Assembly (NCBI GenBank): GCA_910890315.1
Contig: CAJVGD010000042.1
Coordinates: forward strand, 1,674,001-1,738,000
Source: Serendipita indica DSM 11827
Taxonomy: Eukaryota > Basidiomycota > Agaricomycetes > Sebacinales > Serendipitaceae
Reading direction: 5' to 3'
Length of the DNA stretch: 64,000 nt
Under the pieces are notes generated by a model, which made no database searches, was not told the DNA's origin, and worked only from the letters and a program-made list of their open reading frames with translations. Of the stretch, positions 32,601 through 45,493 are shown piece by piece (position 1 is the stretch's first letter; the number at the start of each line of letters is the position of its first letter). The translations under genes and the position numbers were made by a program.

Positions 32601-35600
32601 CTATACGCTTTCAATTGATGGATCTGTCTTTGCTGGTGGATATCTGCACCACTTATCGGCGATAAAGGTCACCGTCCATGTCCCTGTCGTCCATCAACAA
32701 TCAGATTCTACCATGAGAGATCCGCTTACCTTCTGCTGATGAGAAGATTGAGTATTCCGAGCTCATAATGCCCGCAACGGTGTGCGTCTCCAAAACTTTT
32801 GGTTTGCGACCGCGAGCGTATTGTGCTAGCTCGGCGCGTTGATATGTAAACGTGAAGGGCGGTTCACCGATAAGAGTAAAGACGATCTCCGCTTGTTCGC
32901 CTGGGGAGATGGCTCGTCAGCAAAGCCCAAAAAATCTCAAGACGCCTACCTTCTCTGATGTTTTCTTCAAACCTAGTGCCATGGCTGACTTGTGCAGAAG
33001 GAATCTCGTGTACCTTGAGTTTGACCTCCGAAATCGTAGTTTGGCATTGCGCTTGCTGATGCGCGATTGACACCACGGAGAAATCGCCGGGAACATTGGC
33101 CACTGTGGTGTATTTTGGTTGCCTCTGAATCGTTTGTCGAATCTTGTCGTTGAAACGATAGCTGCAAAAGTATGAGCAAGAACGCCGAGTATGAGTGTCA
33201 AAGCCTTACTTGATCGTCCACGGAGGAATACCTTCCAGCTGGAACTGTAATAGATCGCCAACACAGACGTCTGTCCTCCGTTCGAACGGTACAATCATCG
33301 CCGTCTCAGCGACATCTACCCAGAGTTTTCTTCGCTCCATATCGTCCTTGACCTCCTCGCAGCTCGATGCATCGTGTACAGAATCAATTGTGATGAGATA
33401 AGAGCCCACCGTAGTGAAGAAATAATCGGGAAACTGGGGCTGCCACTCATGCGTGGAAAGTTCCAGCATCTCCTTTTTCACCTCACTCGAGGCCATGTTC
33501 TGTATCGTGAAATGCACGATGAACGGTGGCTTCCCAGAGAGGACCATGAGACCGTCCTGGCTCACTTGATGCTCGGGCCTTGGCATGAACGCGTCATTCA
33601 AGCAATAAGACAAGCGAGCAGAGTTCTTGAAATAGGCGTTGGGCCTCGCAAGTACTTGTTGCTCCCACTTGAGACTTGTTGCTTCGCGGTTTTCCGTTTG
33701 CGGTGAGTATCGCGCATCGCCCAGTGCGAGGATCTCGTAGAATACACGACCGGCACGATTGGTGAGCAGTGGGAGTCGATAATCTGGTTGCAATGAGCTG
33801 AACTGATGCTGCTCCGGCCTTTCCTTATCCAACGTGGTCTGATATGTGACCTGGAAAGGAGGAGCTCCTTGGAGAGAGATATCCACATAATCAGGTGCAG
33901 AGACGCAGACAGGTGGCCGGATGTGAGACCCATTCCTCGCTTGTGAGACGCGTGTGTCTTTCGCAAGTCGAATGCTTGGGAGAGGAATGTGCTCGACAAT
34001 GTATGTGTGTTCTGGAACAATTACGGTTCCAGGACATTGATCTCCCGTGACCTGCAGCTGATCAGAGACACCAAGAGCAAACAGAAAGTAGTTACCTCGA
34101 CAATCTCATACACTCCTGGTAATTTCACCACAAGGACATCGTTTGCCGAGTCGAAACGTTCTCTCCTGATACGTTCAGGGAAGGCCATGTGACGCCACGC
34201 AACAGACCAAGGCTAGTCGTGGTGAGAAGTCGAATCAATACATTGCAGAGATACTTACCCCGTCACCCGTGAGTCGCAAAGGCAGCCTCGCCTTTTCGCC
34301 AACCAGTACTTGGGTTGTCCTGACTCCGTCCTTTGCATAAAACTTGGCAGTTGGCTATCAACGAGGTCAGCCACCGCACGGATTAGGAAAAGTGGCCAAC
34401 AGACCTTGACTCTTCGGACATTAACAGATACACCTGGCACTACCAGGATCTGCTTGCAGCCATTTGCGTCCTCGACGGAAACTTGACGTGGTCAGCACAG
34501 ATTAGGTACTTACCAAGAGAACTCACCGAGGTCCACAAGTATTGTACCGCCATCCTTATCCACATCCTTCGGGATCTTGACGCTGACCGTGTGCTTGTCC
34601 TTCTTGATACCATTGACTTGGAACTTTTCCGTTCCGCTAGGTCCTACAACCTGCAACTCCAAGTTCCAGGGCGCAGTTCCCTTTAAGATCACTGGAATGT
34701 CGACTACATCGCCAGAGCAGCTTTGGACTGTCGTCTCTCGCGTTCGACCTCGACCGGCAGTACCAGCAAACATAGCACCCGCCAATGGATGAACTGTTTG
34801 CTTGATGACGGGACCATTGAGAGGAATGTTCCTGTAGTTCTTGTCGGAAAGAGCTGTGAACTTGTAGACGTAGCTGCCACTCCGCTCAGGCTGGAGTGTG
34901 ATCTCGCCTCGAGACCCATCAATGACGGTCGAGTTTGTAGTCTCATGGCCACCGTTGTGTTGCGTCGTATAGTGAACACGGAATGGCGGAGTACCGTGCA
35001 GAACAAGATTCGCGGTAACTCCAACATCGCCGGAACTGCAATTCATAGTCAGCTCGTGCTCAAATAGTGGTTCACCCACGCACCATTCATGGAGCTTGTG
35101 CCATTCAATATCTGCTTTGGGTCGAGGCACCTCGATGACGCGACAACTCTCAGGACTGAGGATATCACTTCTACAGACCTGTCCTTTTGCGCTGAGCAGG
35201 CGATATGTACCAGGTGCATCAACTTTGAACTTGAGGTTCCTGTCTGTAGCCACCAGTTCCTTTGTCCATCCCTTTGCCACCGTACTCGGATTCGCACCGC
35301 TAGCCTCGAGCGTGGTAGGCGTGTATTGAACTGCAATTCTCCAAGGCCCATCTCGCTGATCACCAGAGCGTGCAGAGATGGAGAGAGTGGCATCTTCTCC
35401 TTGCAAAAGATTGACCGATTCGCCAGCGCGGCACTTGTCAAAGGCGAATTCAGCTGGCTTGAGAACAGAGATGGTGCGAGTGTAATCGGCTTTGTGGCGG
35501 TGCGTATGAGTGAAAAAGTCCACTCGGTTGCCTAGACCGTCGGTAATCGAGTTTAGGGAATAGACATGCTCGCCTAGCGAGTCTAGATCCAGAGCCAGTG

Positions 35601-37019
35601 GAACTGTGAGCTCCCTTGCCACAAAGGAGGACTCCTTCGGTCTCTATGGCTTTGGTCAGGATGATCAATAGGAAGAGGAGTTTACAAACGTCTTTGGTGG
35701 GATCAAGACCCTCGACAGTGGTTACTTCCCGCTTCCCAGCAAGCTCTCGCTGCCATTCAAGCGTAAGAGGGGGTACGCCAAACATCTGCATGTTAATCTG
35801 TTCCTTTTCCCCGTGACACCGGACCTTATTATCTTCAGCACCGACAAACTTTGCTGATGGGCAATTGACAACAGTGGTTGTCACGGCTCTCAAGCGAACC
35901 TCGGTTCGTCCATCCTGAACGTTCTCCAATCTCAGGATACCCGGCTTGTTAACCTTGATCCATCTCAGACGCTGCGTTTTCTGCAGGGGTGGATGTTTGT
36001 CTGTCGAGGTCTTTTGTTGCTGCGAAAGCTGAGCAGATTTGACGCGTGGGTCGTCATACTCTCCAAATTCAATGTCGAACGCCTCGTCCTCACTAAGGAC
36101 AGCCGCCGCTGATTCTTCTGCGGCGACGGTTTCGACCATTTGGTGGGCATCCACTCGCGAGAGAATGTCTTTCTTCTTGATGTGGTGGGTGCTCCGACTA
36201 GTTGGGTCGTGTAAACTTGCGAGAGTGTACGTAATGTACGTTGGCTCTGTGTTGTTGAACAAGACCGGGACGAAGGCATGGCCAACGTGGTCGGGAATGC
36301 AGAACGATTCAAGGTAAGGGTTGAGTTTTGCCGTGCTGTGGATATCAGCTAGGAACGAGACAGCAAAGTGAAAGGGCTTACCTGATAGGAGAAAGCTTGA
36401 CGGTGTGCTGGCCGAGCAAATGCTTGTCGCCACGGAAAAGCTCGCTTATGGACACTTTGTAGCCATCAATTCCAACATAGTCCCCACGAAGCTTTTGCCA
36501 GATGTCTACAACCAAGTTAGAATTGAAGTGCATGCTGGGTAAAGCTCACTGTAAACGAGTGCTGGAACGAAACTCGCTCCGCTAAAGCTGAGCTGTACGA
36601 CATCACATGAGTGACGTAAGCCTTTAAAGAAGCTACATACTGTATAATTCCCAAATAATAGCCAGTTGATCAAGCCCAACAAGGCTATTTGCAACACGCT
36701 CGACTGCCAACGAAAAGTCAAGCGTGGTATGCGCAAGAAGCGGAGGAAGAGGAGAAATAACGCGTCGTAGAGCACCCATTTGAAGAAGAACCTGACAGAG
36801 TGACCTTCGATCAATGCGCCGAAAAAGGAGAATGCTTTCAAGGCCTGTAACACCAAGTTGAAAAGCAAGGCGCGTCAGCAAAACGCGTCGACGACGAGGA
36901 ACAGAATGATAGAGGACAAATATGCCTACTTGAAGCGCGAGGCCGAGACTGAGGATGTACAACCGCTGCGAGGGCGCGTCGATGAGCCGTTCTGGGAGAC
37001 GTGGGCCTTTGGCGGCCAT
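32601..37019 (-). CDS. POM152: Nucleoporin POM152
   Basis: Transmembrane ring component of the nuclear pore complex. From the N-terminus: MAAKGPRLPERLIDAPSQR, hydrophobic segments within about 37000-36630 (FFFKWVLYDALFLLFLRFL and LQIALLGLINWLLFGNYT) that anchor it in the pore membrane, then a luminal region of repeated Ig-like beta-sandwich domains. The repeats share G.PP(F/L)...Y/W-type strands, for example FGVPPLTLEWQRELAG, HGTPPFRVHYTTQHNGG, KGTAPWNLELQVVG, EGIPPWTIKYRF and GEPPFTFTYQRAELA. The C-terminus TWTVTFIADKWCRYPPAK is the conserved Pom152 ending. About 1,230 residues and around 15 short introns. Head to head with the thioredoxin gene. Confidence 0.92.
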
Positions 37020-37176
37020 TTTGTCATGAATTTAATCTCCTCTCAAGATTTCCTTTGTTGATTATAGATAAGTGGAAAGGCAAAGAGCTTGCCGTGCGGA
37101 CGGCGTTGTGGTTCAAGGTCAGAGTTCAACTTGGACCTGACCTCGAGGACCTGACCGGCCAGCACAGACAACTAGC
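37020..37176. promoter_or_regulatory. Divergent promoter region, POM152 and thioredoxin
   Basis: 157 bp separate the two start codons. No recognisable core element beyond short pyrimidine runs. Confidence 0.45.
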
Positions 37177-37979
37177 ATGACCATTACACACGTTAGCTCT
37201 CTTTCAGAACTCAACAAGCTTCTTGGAAGCCCCAACAAACTCACGGTACATCTCCCGTTGACCTTCGTGTCATCGCTTACTGAACAGCAAATTCTAGGTC
37301 ATTGACTTTCACGCAACGTACGTCTCTAAGAAAACTGTGGACTCTCTTCACTCAAAAGATGTACATTGGGGTTTCTCGGGATATAGATGGTGGTACGTAT
37401 GCTTTATCAAGCTCCATTCTAGTTACCGAGTTTGACCGGTAGTGGACCATGCAAGATGATTGCACCTACGTTCGAAAAGCTGGCACAACAATACGCAGGC
37501 AAAGTCAACTTTGTCAAAGTAGACGTCGATGAGGCGCAAGAGGTTGCACAAAAATACAGCGTCACAGCGATGCCCACCTTTATCTTCCTCAAGGGTATTA
37601 CTCCCAATGATTACTGGTCCGGTTTTCTGACTTGGTGACAGGATCCGACGTCGTACATACCATTCGTGGTGCAAGAAATGCGTGCGTAGTCTTTTCCCAG
37701 CCTTATCACGATATTCACGAGGCCACCCAATCTAGCGAGCTCACAAATGCTGTTGAACGCTACTCTGGAGGTGGAGGTGCAGCAGCATTCCAGGGCACAG
37801 GGCACAAGCTTGGTGATGGCACACCCAACGCAAAGTTTACGGACCCACGAGGAAAGTTTGAATTCAACTCGGAGATCAAGGTGAGCGAGTTTCTTGTGAT
37901 CGCCTCGAAACTCAGGCATTCCCAGGTTGTTGCGGGGCTCGTCGCCGCCTATCTCTTCCTCATGTACATGTCTTCATGA
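37177..37979 (+). CDS. Thioredoxin with C-terminal membrane anchor
   Basis: Thioredoxin-fold oxidoreductase. The N-terminus [16 protein letters not shown] leads to VIDFHAT, then the active site WCGPC, then [18 protein letters not shown] and a cis-proline segment [10 protein letters not shown]. The W and the first two bases of the following Cys codon of WCGPC lie on a 6-nt exon (37387-37392) between two introns. The fold is followed by a Gly-rich linker (SGGGGAAAF), PDPRGKFEF-like [15 protein letters not shown], and after a last intron a hydrophobic tail [17 protein letters not shown]. The tail has no signal peptide partner, so a tail-anchored protein facing the cytosol is inferred. Intron 37682-37735 (54 nt) is stop-free and frame-preserving. 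Head to head with POM152. Confidence 0.88.
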
Positions 37980-38387
37980 TTGCTTCCTGAGCGGAACGTA
38001 CTAGGAAGAGCCCCTTATATTATATCTAATTCCGACTCAACCGTTATCGTGTTTCGACCAAGTCTTGTCATGCTGAAGCGCAGGAGAGTGTCGCCTGTAT
38101 ACGACAGGAGCGAGGCGGAGACATCGCCCCAAGCGCAACCGAAACGCGACCATTTGAGCATATTTTTCATGATCATGTCCTGGCATGAGAATGGATTTGG
38201 GATAGCTTTCTGAGTTATCCCAATGGCTCTCTGCTCGGAGTTTACCCATAAATATAGAGTGGCTGAGAGAATATTCATTTACGACAATGTGACTAGCTCT
38301 AAGAGAGAACGAGGTCAAATTCAGCTTTAGATTCCTTACATGACATATGAAACGTATTATAATTAATAGTGGACAGCTCGCAAAACC
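37980..38387. other. Intergenic, thioredoxin to NLR2
   Basis: About 400 bp between two converging 3' ends. Likely UTRs; no gene seen. Confidence 0.4.
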
Positions 38388-41300
38388 TTACTGATTGGCG
38401 TTGGTTCGAACCTCGGTCCAAGATAGGCCACATCGAAAATGGGTGAAATCGAGTTTGGTTGCACGTGAGGGACTCGTCGTTGGCATAGTAAGAAGAAGCC
38501 GAGGACGAAGTAGTCCGTGTCGATTGTTCGGTGGTACCCAGAAGAGTAGCTTGCCGGACGATTGCACCCAGCCATCGTGCGAAAGTAAGCACTGATCGAA
38601 ACCAGGTGCAGATATTCTCACGGAAGTATTTGTTAAACCGTCCATGAGACCAGAAGGCTCTGCATAATCCAATGGGAATTGATTTGCTTCTGCACATTTT
38701 TAGATGACAGGCGATACAGTGCGGCTACACTCACCAGCCTCCGGAGTCCACAATCTAATTGTCTTATCCTTTGAACCAGACACAATTCGCGAACCGTCTG
38801 GCGAGAATCCGACAGTCAAGACTGAACCTTCGTGACCTCGAAGTGGCCCTCCCAACGGTTGTCCGGTTTTTGCGTCCCATAGTCGAATCGTTCCATCTAA
38901 GGAACCGGAGACGATTCGGGAGCTATCTGGTGAGAATGAGACGGCCAAGACCGAAGATTCATGACCTCGAAGTGGCTCTCCTAATGGGAGACCAATTTCC
39001 ACATCCCATAATCGAATTGTCGTGTTCTGTGAGCCAGATACGATTCGTGAACCATCTGGTGAGATCCCCACCGCCAAGATAGGGCCTTCGTGACCCTGAA
39101 GTGGCTCTCCCAACGGGTGACCAGTTTCCACGTCCCATAGTCGAATTGTACCGTCTTCTGAGCCAGAGACAATTCTCGAACCGTCTGGCGAGAATGCGAC
39201 TGCCTCAATGGAATTTTCATGGCCTTGAAGTGGCTCTCCCAAGGGTTGCCCGGTCTCTGCGTTCCATAGTCGAATCGTCCCGTCATACGAGCTGGAGACG
39301 ATGCGGGTGCCTTCTGGCGAGAATGAAACAGCTCCGACGGCGCCATGGTGACCTCGAAGTGGCTCTCCTAAGGATTCACCAGTGTCGGCGTTCCATAGTC
39401 GAATTGTCATGTCCTGTGAGCCAGAGGCAATTCGTGAGCCATCTGGCGAGAATGCGACGGTCGAGACCGACTTTTCATGGCCTCGAAGTGGCTCTCCCCA
39501 CGGCTCACCGGTGCCTGCGTTCCAAAGTCGAATCGTCTTATCGTCTGAACCAGAGACAATTCGCAAGCCGTCTGGTGAAAAGGCGACGACCCAGACCCAC
39601 CCTTCGTGGCCTCGAGGTGGCTCACCCAACGGCTCACCAGTACCTGCATCCCATAGTCGAATTATCTCGTCTTTTGAGCCAGAAGCGATCCGAGAGCCAT
39701 CTGGAGAAAACAGGACGGCCAAGACCGCGTCTTCGTGGCCTAGAAGTGGCTCTCCCAAAGGTTCATTGGTGCCTGCGTTCCATAATCGAATGGTCGCGTC
39801 CCTTGAACCAGAGACTATTCGCTCGCCATCTGGTGAGAATGCAAGGGTACAAATTGAATCTTTGTGTCCTTTCAGTGGGTCTCCCAACGGCTCGCATGTA
39901 CTTGTATCCCATAATCGAATCGTTCTGTCGTCCGAGCCAGACACAATCTGTGAGCCATCTGGAGAGAATGCGATGGCACAGATTCGGGCTTTGTGCCCTA
40001 GAAGTGGCTCCCCGAACGGTGCGCCGGTGTTTGTATCCAACAGGCGAATTGTATTGTCTTTTGAGCCAAATGCAATTCGTGAGCCATCCAGTGAGAATGC
40101 AATGGCATTGACCGACTCTTCCCGAGTTAGAAATGACTTCCCTAACGGACGACCAGTGGTTGCATCCCAGAATCGAATCGTCAAATCTTTTGAAAAAGAG
40201 ACAATTCGTGAGCCGTCTGGTGAGAATCCGACGGCGATGACCGAGGATGCATGACCACAAAGGGATGTTCCCATTGATCGACCAGTATCTGCGTTCCATA
40301 GTCGAACAGTCTGGTCATGTGAGCCTGAGATAATGCGTGAGCCGTCTGGTGAGAATGCGACGGCCTGGACGGAGTCGTCGTGACCTCGAATCGGCTCTCC
40401 CAACGATTGACCAGTGCCTACATCCCATAGGCGAACTTTCTTATCATCTGAGCCAGAGGCAATTTGTAAGCCATCAGGTGAGAATGCGACAACGTTGACG
40501 GCCTTTCCGTGACCTCGAAGGGTTCTCGGCAGATTGGGGTATATCTCTTCGAGCCCTCGAACCACTTTGAAGGTATTTATATACCTCTGTAAACCCTCTT
40601 GATATAATTTTGACTTTGTAGGAGTGAAGGGAAGCGCAGAAATGTAGATGTGTGGAGCGCTGTCCTGGATCGGCACTAAAAACGCCATCATAAATCGCAG
40701 CATCTCCATGATAGACTTTCTAGTTGCCTCTTCCAACTATCTTTGTGTAAATTGTGGAATTTATTAAGAATTCCAACTCACCCCTGTTTGGGCCATAAGA
40801 GCTCGAAGACCGGCTATTGCCCGTGAAACTCTTCCGGTGAAGCTCAGGATCTCCATCCAGTATAATGGGTATGGAATTCGAAGAATATATTGAAGATCGT
40901 TCTTGAGTGTGCGTCTCCAGTCTTCGTCAGTGTCTGCAGCATGTGAAAACCAGTGCGAACTAGCATATTGGAGCCTTCTTGGGATGAACTTTGAGACTTT
41001 GGCGTCGAGGTCCGGAACCTGTCTATTTAGGTAGAAGGATGACTCGATCCGACAAATGTTGAACTTGAGACCTTCAGTCCGCGACTTCAAGTTCTTCAGG
41101 CACCAGGATGCAGCATGACCATGTGCGCTGGTGATGTCGATATGTATTTTGTGACTGCCCTCGACAGATGGAGCGTCAGAGCAGCGTCGAAGGTACTCTA
41201 CAAAGGTTGGATGGCGAAATTGAATCAGTTTGGTTGTCTGATTCTCGGTAAGTACAGTGCCAAGGTTCCGTACAAGCGCTTTAGCACTTCCATCGACTTT

Positions 41301-43127
41301 AGCGTGCATGGCGAGGTTGTCCAGATCATTCGTGGTGAGCGGTTCATATGCGGCAAGCAACAGAGCAAGCATCATACAATTGACCGCGCGGTCATCGGGG
41401 TTTGTGTGTTCGAGGATGAAAGTGTACAGATCGTCGATCACCCCGCCTTGCATCGAGACCAAACGGTTGTATATACTCTCAGGAGACCTCGAACTGGTTT
41501 TGAACATTCGACATGCAGTGCTTGCCCAGATGAATAATCCGCTGGCCTTTTTAACCAATCGGTCTATCTTGTCTGAGGATAGTACCGTATGTAGCGAATG
41601 GGTTATGTATTTCGCAATGTCGTCAATGTTATCTTGATGATTGACGTCGTGGAGGCGATCCTTCAACTCTGCTTTGATTGAAAGGGGCCCTAAAACTGCA
41701 TCTATGGCCAAGTCCGGTCGACTAGTTATGAATATTTTGAGGTTCTTTGTTTCTCGCGCAGCCTGAGCAAGAGCGTCGAGAAGGTTGCTACGTTGCACTT
41801 CTGATTTACATTCGTCGACGGCGTCGATGACAAAAACCACTTTCGCTTGTCGATGGCGTAGCGGGCCGGTGAGTAGGTTTCGGAGCTGGTCATGCAACGA
41901 ATTTCGCATGATGGCAGGGTTTTGCTTCAAGGCTTGCGCAATGTACGGGGTGAGTTCGCGCATGTGCTGTGCCAGTTCCTTGGCTAAGGTCGAGCAAAAC
42001 TTGTCCGTCGTAGAGGCTTCGTTGCTATCCAGGGAGAAGAAGAACTGACCCCCCAGGATCCCCTCCTTCCTCCACTGTTCCACTATAGACATTGCAACTG
42101 TGGATTTGCCGGAACCCGCTATGTCACAGAGCCAAAATATCGGCTTCCGCGAGATATCATCCTCTACCCAGTGCCGGATTGTCTGAAGGACAGCCTCTCG
42201 TGTTCCTTGCAGACAAGTATTGTGGACCGACTCCGCAACAAATGTTACCATTGGTAACTGGAGTATAGCAGAACAGTCGGCTGGAAATGCTAAGCAAGCA
42301 CCCCATAGAATAGTCGAGCTCACCATCTATCAGAGTTGTTTTTACGATGGATTTGGTAGCCTCCGCACTCATCCTGGTAGCCTGCATATTTGCCCTGGTA
42401 TTCTCCGCAATGGATTTGGTAGCCTCCAAGTTAGCCATGATAACCTCAGTATTTTGTTCAATGACTTGAGCACGGTATCCGGTAAAAAGAGCCAATGCAT
42501 CCTATCGTATATATTGAGATCGTGCACATGCTCAGCGAAGTCCATACCATGAATCGCCTGTGGAGGTCCTCGATATCGCGAGCGAATTTACGGATCATCC
42601 CTGCATCAAATTTGGTGTTTTGTGCCGCAGTAGTGAAACTTCGTCGTTGATAATGGCCCACTGTCTGATAGAGATCCTCGAGGGATCTAAACCCATCAAC
42701 GTCTTGGATAGAATTTCTATTCTCACTCACTCCACATAATGAATGAGTGGTCGGCTGAAGGCATCGTCGACGGCCCTTTGTTTGGGTGGGTATGTTTCAA
42801 ACAAGCCGATCTGATTCTCAATAGACAACATGTGCGCCTCCAAACGTAACCCTAGTTCTATCCAATCTTCTTGGTTGTCATCCACGGCCTGGCGTTATTC
42901 ATTTAGACAACGGCAATAACAGGAGACACGTCTTGTGCCCACCAACTCACTTGGAGGAGATCCAGAATTAATTTCGTTACTCGACATGCTCCCTTGAGAG
43001 GTGCGAGGACATCTGCTACCTCGGATCCATTTGCTACAAAGTCGAGTACGAGGCTGGCCCGGTTGTACACTTGGCACCCCCTGCGTGATGAGGTTCTGGC
43101 GCAAGAGGATGAAGTTGGTGGACCCAT
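38388..43127 (-). CDS. NACHT-WD40 NLR-like protein 2, intact
   Basis: Paralogue of NLR1. Seven exons (43127-42951, 42888-42731, 42686-42548, 42501-42324, 42280-40782, 40736-38735, 38689-38388) add up to 4,455 nt and 1,484 residues with all phases agreeing. Helical N-terminal region with repeated ATKSI segments, NACHT with Walker A DIAGSGKSTVA and Walker B VVFVIDAVDECKS, a helical linker, then 14 WD40 units that are clearly diverged from each other (LRGHGKAVNVVAF, IRGHDDSVQAVAF and so on). A C-terminal cap after the last intron holds LLSHDGWVQSSGKLLFWVPP. An upstream in-frame ATG (43325) would add 66 residues; 43127 is preferred because it aligns with the NLR1 start. Likely role in recognition and cell-death signalling, by family only. 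The gene looks whole. Confidence 0.92.
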
Positions 43128-43655
43128 GATTGAGTCGGAATCAACTTTCTGGACAATAGCGCTGAGATGGATGGGTACAACTTGTCGGGCGTCTGCCAGT
43201 CTCGACATACCAGATACACGGGACAAGATTACAACTTGGTTTGGTGACTTAACGTTTCTATCATTGATACAATTTGCTAGTGCATTCATTAGCTCGCATC
43301 TGAATGCCCTTATTCTCAGAACCATCCATGGCCAGGGCCAATGAAAATATAGCGAGCATGTAAACTTCTAATTCTGAATTTATTGTACATACAGCACTAG
43401 CACAACCTGGGACATGAACGCAGCAACTGAGACCAGGTGAACAAAAGGACCAGAGGTATGCAAGGGGGAATATGGCACCTATCGAATACCAAGTGTCCAA
43501 ACGAGAATAGGTGATCTACAATGCAGTATAAAGATGGAATGAGGGATGAAGAACTAGTCGAGTCGTACCAAATAGTAGCCTGAGTGTCGAGGCCCGAAGG
43601 ATAGATCCATACACGGGTAGGAAAGTTAATGAAATAAGATAAAGGTTGGCGAACT
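43128..43655. other. Upstream region of NLR2
   Basis: About 530 bp with NLR2 promoter and 5' UTR on one side and the 3' UTR of the minus-strand gene that ends at 43656. Nothing further was recognised. Confidence 0.35.
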
Positions 43656-45493
43656 TCACAGAGGTTGTGTCTGCGCTCTGGTTGGCGTCGTAGGTCGAGG
43701 AATAGAGACCGTGCCTCCCGGAGGAGCACTAACACGTCGTAGAGGACTTTTTCTCCCTAGATCCTCCCCGAATGCTCTCACATCTGACGCCTTTGTCGAT
43801 TGCACCGAGTCGCGTCTCGACCCAGAGGTCGGCGTCCCAACAGAATTGCGCTTTGACGGAACAGGTCGCTCAATTCCAGGAAGCTCGTATGGTCGAGTAC
43901 GAGGGATACCCGTCTTCGGCACTGGCGTCGCTCGATACCCATCACGCGTACTGGGACCAGTCCCAAGGCCATGTCGGTTGTACAGGTGAGCTTCCAAATC
44001 TCGTAGCGGATTGAAGCGAGTCCTCGTTGGTGTCGTTGTTTGAGTTGTTGAGTTGAGAGTAGAGGAGCGGAGTAGTGCGCTAGCACGAGAGGGTGTAGTA
44101 GGAGTATTTATGGGGGAAGAGGATATGCGTACATGTGGGGGGGATTGGTTGCCATTATCCATGGCCAAAGGCCCAATTGTCAACTCTTCAGGCTCTTGTG
44201 TACGCGTCGACGAGTTTGACCTCGCCTTTTTCGTCAGCCGTTTTGGTCTTGAAAGTAACCAACGCGTCGATGTCGTAGCGTCTGCGTCCGACATGCTCAC
44301 CGCCATTGGCTTACTGTTGACAGCCTTGGCGGGGTACGGCGACTTTCGGCGCAGACGAGTGGGACATGGCATCGAGGCTTCCGCATCTGAAAGTCGTGCA
44401 GACTGGCTGGTCATAGAGCTGCTTCGCTTGCGACCGAACAGCCTAAATCCACTTCGTGGGCGCCGTTCTTTTTTATCACTGATCGACTCTGCGCCGGATC
44501 CAGCACCAGACGGATCTGCAACAGGAGGGATGGAAGGCTCTGTAGTTTGCACTGCCGACATTGCCGGCGCAGCCGCTGGTGCAGAGACAAACTCGCCAAA
44601 CTCGGTCATGGAATGCGCCGGAGAGGGCTCCTGCATCTCCATCACAGGAGAAGGAAGGTCCTCGAGTCTCAACTGAGGCGAGTCGCTAATGACCAAGCGC
44701 TCTACAGGCGAGTCCTGGGTGACAAGAGACGCAGGCGGCGCAGTTTGCCTTCTCGCTACCTTGTGATCCACAAACAAGATTCGTCTCTTCGAATGATCCA
44801 CATGATTCCTCATTCTTGCCCTTCTTCCTTCCACCTCCGCAGCAGCTGACGCAGCCACCACCGTATCTCCTCCGAGCGCCTGATCGACATCACCCAGCAA
44901 AGTCGGTCTCTGCCGCGGTGTCGATGGGACCGAATGTGTACGCGTGTTTGCCACATCAGAAGAAGAAGAAGTTGACGTCGACGCAATTGACGTATTTTTG
45001 GACTTTCGGTTATGGGAGATCCACGAATAGTGCGTACGTCGTTGTGGGCCCTCTACGTCTGAGTACGCACTCCTGTTGCCGCTGGAGTCGAGTTGATTGC
45101 GTGTTGTACGTCCACGGGTGCGCGGGCCACGCTCGACGACCCGTAGATTGACGGGTTTAGGCTGGTAGATGCCGAACAGCTGACGCGCCGTTTGCAAAGG
45201 AATAATCCTGAGAGAGACGATATAGGAAACTAGGTTCTGTAATCATCACGGGCCAACTCGTCAGTCTCTATCATACTCCCGACGGACACGGCGGTATTTC
45301 GTCAAAATTTGCTCACCCTTGCATATCCAAACAGCCAGAGGATTGTGAATGCGATAGTGTAGAGCATGTCACCCAACATTGCTGCATTACGCACAGGCGA
45401 CGTTGTCGCGAGTTGTTGAGTGGCCAAAGATGAGACGGTCGAAGGTGCGGGAGATGGAGGTCCACCGACGACAAGCAGCTCTTGTATGCTCAT
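43656..45493 (-). CDS. N-terminally membrane-anchored, Ser/Arg/Pro-rich protein of unknown function
   Basis: Two exons joined across an intron at about 45315-45240 (phase 0) give roughly 580 residues. Residues 1-35 are Ser/Thr/Pro-rich, then a hydrophobic helix DMLYTIAFTILWLFGYA and a second amphipathic stretch after the intron. The remaining ~500 residues are low complexity, rich in Ser, Arg, Thr and Pro, with basic clusters (RRPRSGFRLFGRKRSSS, SRPKRLTKKARSNS) and many SP/TP sites, so probably disordered and phosphorylated. No catalytic domain is recognised. Its 5' flank (45691-46056) is duplicated in inverted orientation at the window's right end, so a paralogue may lie beyond it. Confidence 0.75.

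Noticed and set aside
38400-38420. GGTTCGAACC palindrome resembling a tRNA T-arm
   Set aside because: It lies within the coding end of NLR2 (EVRTN region) and no cloverleaf can be formed.
39101-40254. Long plus-strand frames (290-336 codons) opposite the NLR2 WD40 repeats
   Set aside because: They are antisense shadows produced by the periodic repeat sequence; composition and lack of domains argue against coding.
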